Assembly: GCA_902489595.1 (NCBI GenBank)
Contig: CABUAS010000085.1
Span: 1-7,136, forward strand
Origin: an uncultured Oscillospiraceae bacterium
Lineage (GTDB): Bacteria; Bacillota; Clostridia; Oscillospirales; Acutalibacteraceae
DNA length: 7,136 nt
Reading direction: 5' to 3'
Shown: piece after piece, positions 1 through 6,953 of the stretch
Position numbering within the stretch: the first letter of the stretch is position 1
How the letters are laid out: the number at the start of each line of letters is the position of its first letter
Program-made: the position numbers and the translations under genes
The notes under the pieces: generated by a model
What the model was told of the DNA's origin: nothing
Databases searched by the model: none
The model's input: only the letters and a program-made list of their open reading frames with translations

Positions 1-93
1 ACTCATTCTCTCGCAAGTTAATTATTTATTTGTCTAAACTTTGGGGTTCACTTTATTATGCCTCGGTGATGTTTTTTTGTTTACATTATTTGA
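1..93. other. 3' flank of yebC, no gene seen
   Basis: This is AT-rich DNA downstream of the minus-strand yebC gene. I see no supported coding region and no convincing GC-rich hairpin followed by a T-run on the minus strand, so the yebC terminator, if any, lies beyond the window or is not hairpin-type. A T7 run at 72-78 would serve only plus-strand transcription, and just a 4-bp stem (48-51 with 66-69) precedes it. Confidence 0.5.
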
Positions 94-837
94 TTAACCC
101 TCGTAATCGTCTTCGTTTGCCCAGTTGTGCCAGATGTTCTGCACATCTTCGTTTTCTTCAAACATTTCAATCATTTTGCCCATTTTATTGATGTCTGTTT
201 CATTTTCAAGCGCAGTGAGTGTAGACGGAATGTACGCAGGTTCACTGCTGATTGTTTTGAATCCTTTTGCCTCAAGTGCGTCGCGGATTGCACCTACTTC
301 GTTTGCGTCGGTTCTGATTTCAAAAACGTCTTCATCGTCGGAAATAAAGTCTGTAGCACCTGCTTCAATAGCCTCCATCATAAGTGTTTCTTCATCAACA
401 TCTTCTTTTTCGATAAGAATAACACCTTCACGGCTGAACATAAATGTAACAGAACCGGGGTTGCCCATATTTCCGCCTGCCTTGTCAAAGTAATGCCTTA
501 CTTCGCCTGCGGTTCTGTTTCTGTTGTCTGTCAGCGCTTCAACTATAACTGCAACGCCTGACGGACCGTAGCCCTCGTAAACGATTTCTTCGTAGTTTGC
601 ATTGTCTGAGTCGCCTGCTGCTTTTTTCAGCATACGGTCAATGTTGTCGTTCGGTACATTGTTCTGCTTTGCCTTTGCAATAACATCTCTTAATTTTGCA
701 TTGTTGTTAGGGTCGGGACCGCCGTTTTTAACAGCAACGGCAAGCTCACGGCCTATTTTTGTAAATACCTTTGCTCTTGCAGCATCGTTGGCACCCTTTT
801 TTCTTTTAATGGTGCTCCATTTATTATGTCCGCTCAT
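94..837 (-). CDS. yebC: YebC/PmpR family protein (translation factor / putative transcriptional regulator)
   Basis: This is a complete 247-residue protein, the usual length for the family. It opens with the characteristic MSGHNKWSTIKRKKG, followed by a basic helical N-terminal domain (about 1-75). The conserved core YEGYGPSGVAVIVEAL (87-102), then TDNRNRTAGEVRHYFDKAGG (103-122) and GSVTFMF (128-134), match YebC. The C-terminus is strongly acidic (about 225-247). Family members act in the cytoplasm. They were first described as DNA-binding regulators (PmpR), and more recent work on YebC proteins supports a ribosome-associated role in relieving stalls at proline-rich stretches; which applies here cannot be read from sequence. 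The start is supported by GGAG (plus-strand CTCC, 845-848) 7 nt before the ATG. It is divergent from glyA and probably transcribed alone from its own promoter at 874-902. No ruvC or other Holliday-junction gene, a common neighbour in other bacteria, is visible. Confidence 0.95.
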   Translation of the reverse strand: MSGHNKWSTIKRKKGANDAARAKVFTKIGRELAVAVKNGGPDPNNNAKLRDVIAKAKQNNVPNDNIDRMLKKAAGDSDNANYEEIVYEGYGPSGVAVIVEALTDNRNRTAGEVRHYFDKAGGNMGNPGSVTFMFSREGVILIEKEDVDEETLMMEAIEAGATDFISDDEDVFEIRTDANEVGAIRDALEAKGFKTISSEPAYIPSTLTALENETDINKMGKMIEMFEENEDVQNIWHNWANEDDYEG

Positions 838-873
838 TTTATCACTCCATTTAAACGAATTTTTAACACAATG

Positions 874-902
874 ATTTTAGCACATCAATAATATTCTTGC
901 AA
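874..902 (-). promoter_or_regulatory. predicted sigma-A promoter of yebC
   Basis: Reading the minus strand, TTGCAA (plus 897-902) is the -35, followed by a 17-nt spacer and TAAAAT (plus 874-879) as the -10. TG one base before the -10 gives the extended form TGCTAAAAT. Transcription would begin near 867, leaving a leader of about 30 nt that contains the GGAG ribosome binding site. The -35 lies at the edge of the palindrome shared with the glyA promoter. This is a prediction from consensus only. Confidence 0.65.
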
Positions 903-950
903 TACCAAATTAAATTTTATTATATATTTTATACTTAATTTGGTGTTGTA
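898..950. repeat. palindrome between divergent yebC and glyA promoters
   Basis: ACCAAATTAA (904-913) and TTAATTTGGT (935-944) are a perfect 10-bp inverted repeat. Outside it, 898-903 and 945-950 continue the symmetry with four Watson-Crick and two G-T positions, so both arms read TTAATTTGGTRTTGYA outward. The 21-nt centre is almost pure A/T. The arms are about 31 bp apart centre to centre, roughly three helical turns, and each contains one -35 element. It could be an operator for a dimeric or paired regulator, a shared AT-rich UP element for two polymerases, or a relic of a promoter duplication. No known operator consensus is recognised. Confidence 0.7.
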
Positions 951-974
951 TATTTACTTTAATTGTGTTATTAT
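946..974 (+). promoter_or_regulatory. predicted sigma-A promoter of the glyA operon
   Basis: TTGTAT (946-951) is a weak -35 matching the consensus in its TTG. A 17-nt spacer follows, then TATTAT (969-974), a 5-of-6 match to the -10, with TG at 966-967 giving the extended form TGTTATTAT. Transcription would start near 981, leaving a leader of about 32 nt. That is too short for a T-box or typical riboswitch. The extended -10 probably compensates for the weak -35. Confidence 0.6.
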
Positions 975-998
975 ATACGGGTATAAATATAAATTCTC

Positions 999-1004
999 AG
1001 GAGG
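999..1004 (+). promoter_or_regulatory. ribosome binding site that fixes the glyA start
   Basis: A perfect AGGAGG lies 8 nt before the ATG at 1013. It decides the start against the in-frame GTG at 965, which falls inside the predicted promoter (one base before the extended -10) and would add 16 residues not expected in SHMT. Confidence 0.9.
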
Positions 1005-1012
1005 AACAGAAT

Positions 1013-2266
1013 ATGTATTCAGATTACTACGATTCAATTTCAAAGGTTGCTGAAACAGATAAGGAGGTTGCTGACGCAATGGCGCTTGAATTAAAGCGTC
1101 AGCGCGAAAATATCGAACTTATTGCATCTGAAAATCTTGTTTCACCGCAGGTTATGGCTGCTATGGGCAGTGTTTTAACCAATAAGTACGCAGAGGGTCT
1201 CCCTCACAAGCGTTACTACGGCGGCTGCCAGTTTGTTGATGTTGTAGAAGAAATAGCAATCAAAAGAGCGTGTGAACTTTTCGGCGCTAAGTTTGCAAAT
1301 GTTCAGCCTCATTCTGGCGCACAGGCAAACACGGCAGTTTATCTTGCTTTGCTTAAACCGGGCGACACTGTAATGGGTATGGCTCTTGATAACGGCGGTC
1401 ATTTAACACACGGTTCACCTGCAAATATCAGCGGTAAGTATTTCAATTTTGTACCTTACGGCGTAAACGACGAGGGCTATATTGACCTTGCTGATTTTGC
1501 AAAGCAGGTAAATAAGGTTAAGCCGAGACTTGTTGTTGCAGGCGCATCTGCTTATCCGCGCGAGATTGATTTTAAAACAATGGCTGATATTGCACACGCA
1601 AACGGTGCAATGTTTATGGTTGATATGGCTCATATTGCAGGCCTTGTTGCCGCAGGCCTTCACCAGAGCCCGATTCCTTATGCAGATGTTGTAACAACAA
1701 CTACTCACAAAACTTTAAGAGGACCGAGAGGAGGCCTTATCCTCTGCAACAACGAATACCTTGCCAAAAAACTGAATTCAGCAGTATTCCCGGGCACACA
1801 GGGCGGTCCTTTAATGCACGTTATCGCAGGTAAGGCAGTATGCTTCGGCGAGGCTCTCAAGCCTGAATTCAAGGAATATCAGCAGAGAGTTATCAATAAC
1901 GCTCAGGCACTTGCAAAGGGACTTATAAGCCGTGGACTTAACCTTGTTTCGGGTGGTACTGACAATCACCTCGTGCTTCTTTCACTTATCGGCACAGGCG
2001 TTACAGGCAAGGAACTCGAGGCAAGACTTGATGATGTTCATATCACTCTGAATAAAAACACAGTTCCTAACGAGCCTCTTTCACCGTTTGTAACATCAGG
2101 TGTTCGTATCGGTACTCCTGCCGCTACCACAAGAGGTCTTAACGAAGATGATTTTGAAAAGATTTCAGAGTATATTTATCTTGCCGTTACAGATTTTGAA
2201 AATAAGAAAGATTATATCAAAAACGGAGTAGCAGAAATCTGTGCAAAATATCCCCTTTACGAGTAA
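1013..2266 (+). CDS. glyA: serine hydroxymethyltransferase
   Basis: This cytoplasmic PLP enzyme converts serine and tetrahydrofolate to glycine and 5,10-methylene-tetrahydrofolate, the main one-carbon source for purine, thymidylate and methionine synthesis. From the ATG at 1013 the protein has 417 residues, the normal bacterial length. Family signatures are present in order: ELIASENLVS (35-44), TNKYAEGLPHKRYYGG (56-71), QPHSGAQAN (98-106), VDMAHIAGLVAAG (203-215; Asp204 is expected to pair with the PLP ring nitrogen) and the PLP-lysine motif TTTTHKTLRGPRGG (228-241; Lys233 should form the Schiff base). VRIGTPAATTRG (364-375) supplies the substrate-carboxylate arginine region. No key residue is missing. 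It heads a run of five co-oriented genes and has a strong ribosome binding site. Identity is secure. Confidence 0.98.
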   Translation: MYSDYYDSISKVAETDKEVADAMALELKRQRENIELIASENLVSPQVMAAMGSVLTNKYAEGLPHKRYYGGCQFVDVVEEIAIKRACELFGAKFANVQPHSGAQANTAVYLALLKPGDTVMGMALDNGGHLTHGSPANISGKYFNFVPYGVNDEGYIDLADFAKQVNKVKPRLVVAGASAYPREIDFKTMADIAHANGAMFMVDMAHIAGLVAAGLHQSPIPYADVVTTTTHKTLRGPRGGLILCNNEYLAKKLNSAVFPGTQGGPLMHVIAGKAVCFGEALKPEFKEYQQRVINNAQALAKGLISRGLNLVSGGTDNHLVLLSLIGTGVTGKELEARLDDVHITLNKNTVPNEPLSPFVTSGVRIGTPAATTRGLNEDDFEKISEYIYLAVTDFENKKDYIKNGVAEICAKYPLYE

Positions 2267-2301
2267 TTTAAAAGTAATAACGATTGACGGGAAGTGAAAA
2301 A

Positions 2302-3504
2302 ATGAAATTTATTGCTATGATTTTCGGCGCAGTTATGAATTTAATATATTCGGTTTTCAAGTGCCGGAAAACAAGAAATGTCATTTCATTCATTTCCCGT
2401 CAGAGCGAAACTCCGTCAATGGATTTCCGCTATCTGATTAATGAAATCAAAACAAATTATCCGCAGTACGAGGTTGTTGTGCTTTGTAAAATGATACCCT
2501 CGGGTATCGGCGGTAAAATTAAATATGTGTCTGAAATGTTCAGGCAGATGAAGGTTATGGCAGTATCCAGGGTCGTTGTGCTTGACGGATACTGTATTTT
2601 AGCGTCTATGCTCAGTCATAAAAAAGAGCTGAAAATCTTGCAGATATGGCACGCTCTCGGTTCATTCAAAAGGTTCGGCAAGTCCATTCTTGATATGGAG
2701 GGCGGCAAATCAACCGCTACTGCCGAGGCTTTTAAAATGCACAGAAATTATGACCTTATTGCAACGAGCGGCGACGCCTGCGTGCCTAATTTCGCCGATG
2801 CCTTCGGCTATCCCGAGGATAAGTTTATCCCTATCGGCATTCCGAGAATGGATTACCTTACAAGCGAGGAAGAAAATGAGCGATTAAAGCAGAACATTTT
2901 TGTAAAATATCCCGAATTGGATAACGGCAAAAAAACAATACTTTACGTGCCTACGTTCAGAGATACCGATGAAGATACAAAGGCACTGCGCAAAGCAAGC
3001 GAAGACCTTGTAAATCAGGTGAATTATTCCGAATACAATCTTGTTGTAAAGCACCACGTTGTTGATACAAACAAGGAAGAAATTTATATTGATTCAAGAA
3101 TGAATAAAATTGTCGGCGAAGAGTTTACGGGTATGGATTTTATGGCTGTTGCTGATGCTGTTGTAACGGATTACAGCTCAATAATTTATGAGGCTCTGCT
3201 TAAAAATCTGCCGATTTATATCTATTGCTTTGACAGTGAAAAATACCTTGATGAGCGCGGATTTTATATTGATTTCTGGCGTGATATTCCTGCCGTTTAT
3301 TCAAAAAATGCAAAGGGCATATGCGAGCATATTGCACTTGGAAAAACGGCGGATTCAGATAAAACAGATGCCTTTAAAAAGGCGTATGTAAATAAAAGAT
3401 TTGATTCAATTACACAGGTTTACGGCGTTCTGATTGATGAACTTGCCAGAGGAACCTATGACGGAAGATATAATTATAAGAAAGAAAACCTGACTGATGA
3501 GTAA
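2302..3504 (+). CDS. CDP-glycerol glycerophosphotransferase family protein (first of tandem pair)
   Basis: This 400-residue protein has the fold motifs of the TagB/TagF family, which transfer glycerol phosphate from CDP-glycerol onto a teichoic-acid linkage unit or other glycan at the inner membrane face. Visible motifs are QIWHALGSFKRFG (114-126, candidate catalytic His117), IGIPRMD (178-184), YVPTFR (215-220), KHH (250-252), VTDYSSIIYEAL (288-299) and RGFYIDF (319-325). The first 20 residues are hydrophobic/amphipathic and may bind the membrane. The length resembles single-domain TagB rather than full TagF. ATG 2302 is chosen because GGGAAGTG (2289-2296) sits just upstream; a TTG at 2284 is in frame but would place that site inside the gene. 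It lies 35 nt after glyA. The acceptor and exact product are unknown; without tagA/tagO-like neighbours I give no symbol. The position after KHH is Val, where the paralogue and many relatives have Pro. Confidence 0.88.
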   Translation: MKFIAMIFGAVMNLIYSVFKCRKTRNVISFISRQSETPSMDFRYLINEIKTNYPQYEVVVLCKMIPSGIGGKIKYVSEMFRQMKVMAVSRVVVLDGYCILASMLSHKKELKILQIWHALGSFKRFGKSILDMEGGKSTATAEAFKMHRNYDLIATSGDACVPNFADAFGYPEDKFIPIGIPRMDYLTSEEENERLKQNIFVKYPELDNGKKTILYVPTFRDTDEDTKALRKASEDLVNQVNYSEYNLVVKHHVVDTNKEEIYIDSRMNKIVGEEFTGMDFMAVADAVVTDYSSIIYEALLKNLPIYIYCFDSEKYLDERGFYIDFWRDIPAVYSKNAKGICEHIALGKTADSDKTDAFKKAYVNKRFDSITQVYGVLIDELARGTYDGRYNYKKENLTDE

Positions 3505-4615
3505 GTTAATGTCGCTTGCATATCCTGCTTTGCAAAGAATGCGGTATGCAAAGTTTATTTCACTTTTCAACGGCTTTAAAAAACTGCCGCTCAATGATAA
3601 AAAAATTCTGATGTTTACCACATCGCGCGGTAAGCTCGGCGGCAATCTGCTGGCTATAAAAAATTATATTGAAAAAAATTCCCTGCCGTTTGAAATCACT
3701 GTTTTTACAAGTATTAATATGCCTGATTTAAAAACGGTTGCAAAGGAAATGGCTCAGAGCAGATTTATTTTTGTTGATGATTATGAGCCGATGGTTTACA
3801 CAATCACTCTGCGTGATAAGCAGGAGCTTGTTCAGGTGTGGCACGCAATGGGTGCTTTTAAAAAGTTCGGCTACAGCAGAAGCACGGCGAACAAAGCGTC
3901 GCTTACTCACAAAAATTACACCAAAGCAATCGTTTCTTCAAAAGAACTTACGGGTATTTATGCCGAGGCTTTCGGCATTGACGAGAGCAGGGTTTACCCC
4001 ATCGGCGTGCCGAGAACAGATGCGCTTTTTGATGAAAAATATAAGGCTGAAACCATAGCAAGACTGTATGATAAGCAGCCGCTTTTAAAGGGTAAAAAAA
4101 TCTGCCTTTTCGCCCCCACCTTCAGGGGCAACAATGTAAATGACGGGTATTACCCCGAAGATTTTTTTGATGCCGAAAAATTTGCAAACAGTCTGCCTGA
4201 TGATTGGGCAGTTATTATAAAATACCATCCGTTTATTAAAAATACGCCCGATATTCCCGACAGTGTTAAAAACCGTGTGTTTGATTTTACCGATGAGAGG
4301 GATATCAACGATATTCTGTTTATAACAGATGTTCTTGTAACAGATTATTCGTCTGTTATTTTTGAAAATGCAATTATCGGCAATGCCCTTGTGCTTTATG
4401 CTCCCGATTTGGAGGATTACACGGGCGATCGGGGCTTTTATTTTGATTATAGTACCTATTCCTACGGCACTGTTGTCAAGGATAAAAACAGTCTTGCAGA
4501 TGCCGTTTTAACTGCAAAATGCGACTGTGGTGAGGCGGAAGAGTTTAAAAAGCGTTTCGTGTCACTTTGCGACGGTAATTCCTGTAAGCGTTTTGCAGAA
4601 GAAATTTTGAAATAA
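3497..4615 (+). CDS. CDP-glycerol glycerophosphotransferase family protein (second of tandem pair)
   Basis: This is a 372-residue paralogue of the preceding gene, which it overlaps by 8 nt (ATGAGTAA contains the upstream stop). The overlap suggests translational coupling, and the Shine-Dalgarno sequence before the ATG is weak. It carries QVWHAMGAFKKFG (113-125, His116), IGVPRTD (169-175), APTFRG (206-211), KYHPF (242-246, His244), VTDYSSVIFENA (281-292) and DRGFYFDY (311-318), all in the same order as its neighbour. Nine of thirteen residues of the WHA motif are identical between the two. No signal peptide or clear membrane helix is seen, so it is probably a peripheral membrane or cytoplasmic transferase. 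The pair could add successive units, as TagB/TarF-type enzymes do, or use different acceptors; this is inference. ATG 3509 (residue 5) is an alternative start. Confidence 0.87.
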   Translation: MSKLMSLAYPALQRMRYAKFISLFNGFKKLPLNDKKILMFTTSRGKLGGNLLAIKNYIEKNSLPFEITVFTSINMPDLKTVAKEMAQSRFIFVDDYEPMVYTITLRDKQELVQVWHAMGAFKKFGYSRSTANKASLTHKNYTKAIVSSKELTGIYAEAFGIDESRVYPIGVPRTDALFDEKYKAETIARLYDKQPLLKGKKICLFAPTFRGNNVNDGYYPEDFFDAEKFANSLPDDWAVIIKYHPFIKNTPDIPDSVKNRVFDFTDERDINDILFITDVLVTDYSSVIFENAIIGNALVLYAPDLEDYTGDRGFYFDYSTYSYGTVVKDKNSLADAVLTAKCDCGEAEEFKKRFVSLCDGNSCKRFAEEILK

Positions 4616-4624
4616 GGCGAAAAA

Positions 4625-5812
4625 ATGAGTTATAAATTATCTGATAAATATGCAAATCTGAAGCCATCTGCCGTCAGGGAAATTTTAAAGGCAACAAGTC
4701 AGCCGGGTATGATTGCCTTTGCAGGCGGTTCACCTGCCGTTGACGCATTTCCCTGCAAAGAGGTGGAGCTTCTTTCAAATAAAATACTGACAGAAAATCC
4801 CGTTTCGGCGCTTGTTTACGGTGTTTCCGAGGGCTATGAGCCTTTAAGAAAACAGGTTTCCGATTGGCTTAAACGCCGTGAAAATGTCGGCACCGATGAT
4901 GACAGTGTTATCATCACTTCGGGCGGTACGCAGGTTATGGATATTGCCACAAGAATTCTTACCACCGAGGGTGATACGGTTATCTGTGAAGACCCGTCTT
5001 TTATAGGCTCGCTCAACTGTTTCCGTTCTCACGGCTGCAATCTTGTCGGCGTGCCGATTGATGATGACGGAATGAATATTGAGGCGCTCGAAAAGGCTGT
5101 TTCTGAAAACCCGAATGCTAAATTTATTTATACAATCCCTAATTTTCAGAATCCGGGCGGAACAACATTAAGCCTTGAAAAGCGTAAAAAAATGTATGAA
5201 ATCGCAAAGGCAAATAACCTTGTTATTCTCGAGGATAATCCTTACGGCAATTTAAGGGTAGACGGTGATGACGTGCCTGCAATCAAGTCAATGGATACTG
5301 ACGGAATTGTTATTTATGCAGGCTCATTTTCAAAAATTCTTGCCCCGGGAATCCGTGTTGCATACGCCGTCGTGCCCAGTAAAATGGCAGGCGCATTTAC
5401 TATCGGCAAGCAGGTGTCGGACGTTCACACGGGCGTGCTTAATCAGATGATTGTGTCACGCTGGTTTGATGAATATGATGTTGACACTCATATTGAAAAT
5501 ATAAGAAAAATCTACAGGCACAAGCTTTCGCTTATGTGTGACTGCCTTGATAAATACTGCGGTGATTTTATTACTTATGTCAAGCCGCAGGGAGGACTTT
5601 TCATCTGGGCAAAGCTTGATGAAAAAATCAATATGCTTGACTACGTGAACAGCCTTGTTGAGAAAAAGGTTGCCGTTGTGCCCGGTACGGCATTTATGGT
5701 TGATGATACAAAGCCCTGCAGTTACATCCGCCTTAATTTTTCAACGCCGAGTGATGATGATATTATTGAGGGCGTTAAAATTATGGGCGAAACTGCAAAA
5801 GAATTTATATAG
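4625..5812 (+). CDS. class I/II PLP-dependent aminotransferase (2-aminoadipate/aromatic-type)
   Basis: This 395-residue fold-type I aminotransferase resembles the group that includes LysN, human KAT II-like enzymes and the catalytic domain of MocR regulators, but it has no N-terminal GntR DNA-binding domain. The N-terminal IAFAGGSPAVDAFP (30-43) is typical of this group. Also visible are YGVSEGYEPLR (65-75), ITSGGTQVMD (97-106), IPNFQNPGG (171-179; Asn176 contacts PLP), EDNPYG (203-208; Asp204 pairs with the pyridine nitrogen), GSFSKILAPGIR (233-244; Lys237 Schiff base) and YIRLNFS (367-373; Arg369 binds the substrate carboxylate). All catalytic residues are present. The substrate cannot be fixed from sequence: 2-aminoadipate, aromatic, branched-chain or broad-range amino donors are all possible. 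It begins 9 nt after the glycerophosphotransferase pair with a modest AAGG site and ends 11 nt before trpS. Confidence 0.9.
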   Translation: MSYKLSDKYANLKPSAVREILKATSQPGMIAFAGGSPAVDAFPCKEVELLSNKILTENPVSALVYGVSEGYEPLRKQVSDWLKRRENVGTDDDSVIITSGGTQVMDIATRILTTEGDTVICEDPSFIGSLNCFRSHGCNLVGVPIDDDGMNIEALEKAVSENPNAKFIYTIPNFQNPGGTTLSLEKRKKMYEIAKANNLVILEDNPYGNLRVDGDDVPAIKSMDTDGIVIYAGSFSKILAPGIRVAYAVVPSKMAGAFTIGKQVSDVHTGVLNQMIVSRWFDEYDVDTHIENIRKIYRHKLSLMCDCLDKYCGDFITYVKPQGGLFIWAKLDEKINMLDYVNSLVEKKVAVVPGTAFMVDDTKPCSYIRLNFSTPSDDDIIEGVKIMGETAKEFI

Positions 5813-5823
5813 AGGAAATCATT

Positions 5824-6834
5824 ATGGAAGAAATCAAAGTTGAAAAGAAAAAAAGAAGTCTGTCTTTAATTCAGCCGACATCGGTGCCGACGCTCGGCAA
5901 TTACCTCGGCGCAATGAAGGGCTGGCCTGCTTTTCAGGAGGAGTTTGAAACTGTTTACGGCGTTGCCGATTTGCATTCAATCACCGTAAGGCAGGATCCG
6001 CAGAAGCTCAGAAAGCAGACGATGGAGCTTTATGCAATGCTGCTTGCAATCGGTCTCGAACCTGAAAAAGGTATTATCTTTATTCAGTCACACGTGCCTG
6101 CTCATTCACAGCTCGGCTGGTTGCTTAATTGTTATACGCAGTTCGGCGAGCTCGGCAGAATGACACAGTTTAAAGATAAATCCGCTCAGCACAGTGATAA
6201 TATCAACGCAGGTCTTTTTACATATCCGTGCCTTATGGCGGCAGATATTCTGCTTTATCAGGCTGATATTGTGCCGGTCGGTGCAGACCAGAAACAGCAT
6301 GTTGAAATCTGCCGTGATATTGCAAACCGTTTCAACGGCATTTACGGCAATGTGTTTAAAGTGCCTGAGCCGTATATTCCGAAAAGCGGTGCAAGAGTTA
6401 TGAGCCTTGCAGACCCTACAAGAAAAATGAGCAAGTCCGACCCGAACCCGAAGGGTACTGTTTATCTTACAGATGAACCGAATGTGATTATGAAAAAGTT
6501 CAAATCTGCTGTTACCGACAGTGAGATGAGCGTTCGCTACGCAGAGGGCAAAGACGGTATCAATAATCTTATGACGATTTATTCTGCCGTTACGGGTGAC
6601 AGCTTTGAAAAGATCGAGGCAGACTTTGCAGGCAAGGGCTACGGCGATTTCAAATCGGCAGTAGGCGAGGCAGTTGTTGAGGAATTAAAGCCTGTTCAGG
6701 AAAAATTCAAACAGCTTATGAACGATAAGGCATATCTCACCGAATGCCAGAAAAACGGCGCAGATTTTGCATCACGTATCGGTCAGCGCACGCTTAATAA
6801 AGCAATGAAAAAAATCGGATTTTTGCTTCCGTAA
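5824..6834 (+). CDS. trpS: tryptophanyl-tRNA synthetase
   Basis: This cytoplasmic class I synthetase activates tryptophan with ATP and charges tRNA-Trp. It has 336 residues, a normal bacterial length. The HIGH-equivalent is TLGN (23-26) within LIQPTSVPTLGNYLGA. LMAADILLYQADIVPVGADQ (137-156) is the tryptophan-pocket region, with Asp141 at the position that recognises the indole nitrogen in characterised TrpRS. KMSKSDPNPKG (201-211) holds the KMSKS loop. The anticodon-binding helical region follows to the C-terminus. The N-terminus is about 7-8 residues longer than in short homologues and lysine-rich (MEEIKVEKKKRS). Residue 20 is Ser where many family members have Gly (IQPTG/IQPSG). AGAGGA (5811-5816) lies 7 nt before the ATG and overlaps the upstream stop. 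With an 11-nt gap there is no room for a trp T-box leader, so control probably comes from the operon promoter. Confidence 0.97.
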   Translation: MEEIKVEKKKRSLSLIQPTSVPTLGNYLGAMKGWPAFQEEFETVYGVADLHSITVRQDPQKLRKQTMELYAMLLAIGLEPEKGIIFIQSHVPAHSQLGWLLNCYTQFGELGRMTQFKDKSAQHSDNINAGLFTYPCLMAADILLYQADIVPVGADQKQHVEICRDIANRFNGIYGNVFKVPEPYIPKSGARVMSLADPTRKMSKSDPNPKGTVYLTDEPNVIMKKFKSAVTDSEMSVRYAEGKDGINNLMTIYSAVTGDSFEKIEADFAGKGYGDFKSAVGEAVVEELKPVQEKFKQLMNDKAYLTECQKNGADFASRIGQRTLNKAMKKIGFLLP

Positions 6835-6859
6835 ATTTGGATGAATTTATAATATTATT

Positions 6860-6885
6860 GTAGGGGAGGGTCTCTGTGCCCTCCC
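6860..6885 (+). repeat. REP-like unit 1
   Basis: GTAG (6860-6863) is followed by a perfect 7-bp stem, GGGAGGG (6864-6870) with CCCTCCC (6879-6885), and an 8-nt loop. The tail GTAAAATCAAATAA runs from 6886 to 6899. No T-run follows, so it is not an intrinsic terminator. Confidence 0.8.
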
Positions 6886-6907
6886 GTAAAATCAAATAAC
6901 GTTCAAT

Positions 6908-6930
6908 GTAGGGGCAGATGTTATCCGCCC
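6908..6930 (+). repeat. REP-like unit 2
   Basis: GTAG (6908-6911) precedes GGGCAGAT (6912-6919), which pairs with ATCCGCCC (6923-6930) across a 3-nt loop with one A-C mismatch at 6916/6926. The tail from 6931 contains AAAATCAAATAATG, closely matching unit 1. Confidence 0.8.
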
Positions 6931-6953
6931 GTTGAAAATCAAATAATGTATTC

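Noticed and set aside
127..561. Long plus-strand open frame opposite yebC
   Set aside because: Its Cys/Phe-rich product is the antisense shadow of a clearly identified yebC gene with full family motifs.
981..1012. Riboswitch or T-box in the glyA leader
   Set aside because: The predicted leader is only about 32 nt, too short for glycine, THF or T-box elements, and no conserved core motif is seen.
1415..1708. Minus-strand open frame inside glyA
   Set aside because: It is the antisense shadow of conserved SHMT sequence; its Cys-rich composition is typical of reverse reading of Ala/Thr-rich coding DNA.
2284..2289. TTGACG as a promoter -35 before the first glycerophosphotransferase
   Set aside because: No acceptable -10 lies 16-18 nt downstream (the bases fall within the coding start), and the 35-nt gap fits operon read-through from glyA.
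2282..2291. GATTGACGGG shared with 7115-7124
   Set aside because: A single 10-mer match in otherwise unrelated contexts is expected by chance in a window of this size.
4625..5812. MocR/GntR-type transcriptional regulator
   Set aside because: The aminotransferase resembles the MocR catalytic domain, but the protein starts directly with aminotransferase sequence and has no winged-helix domain.
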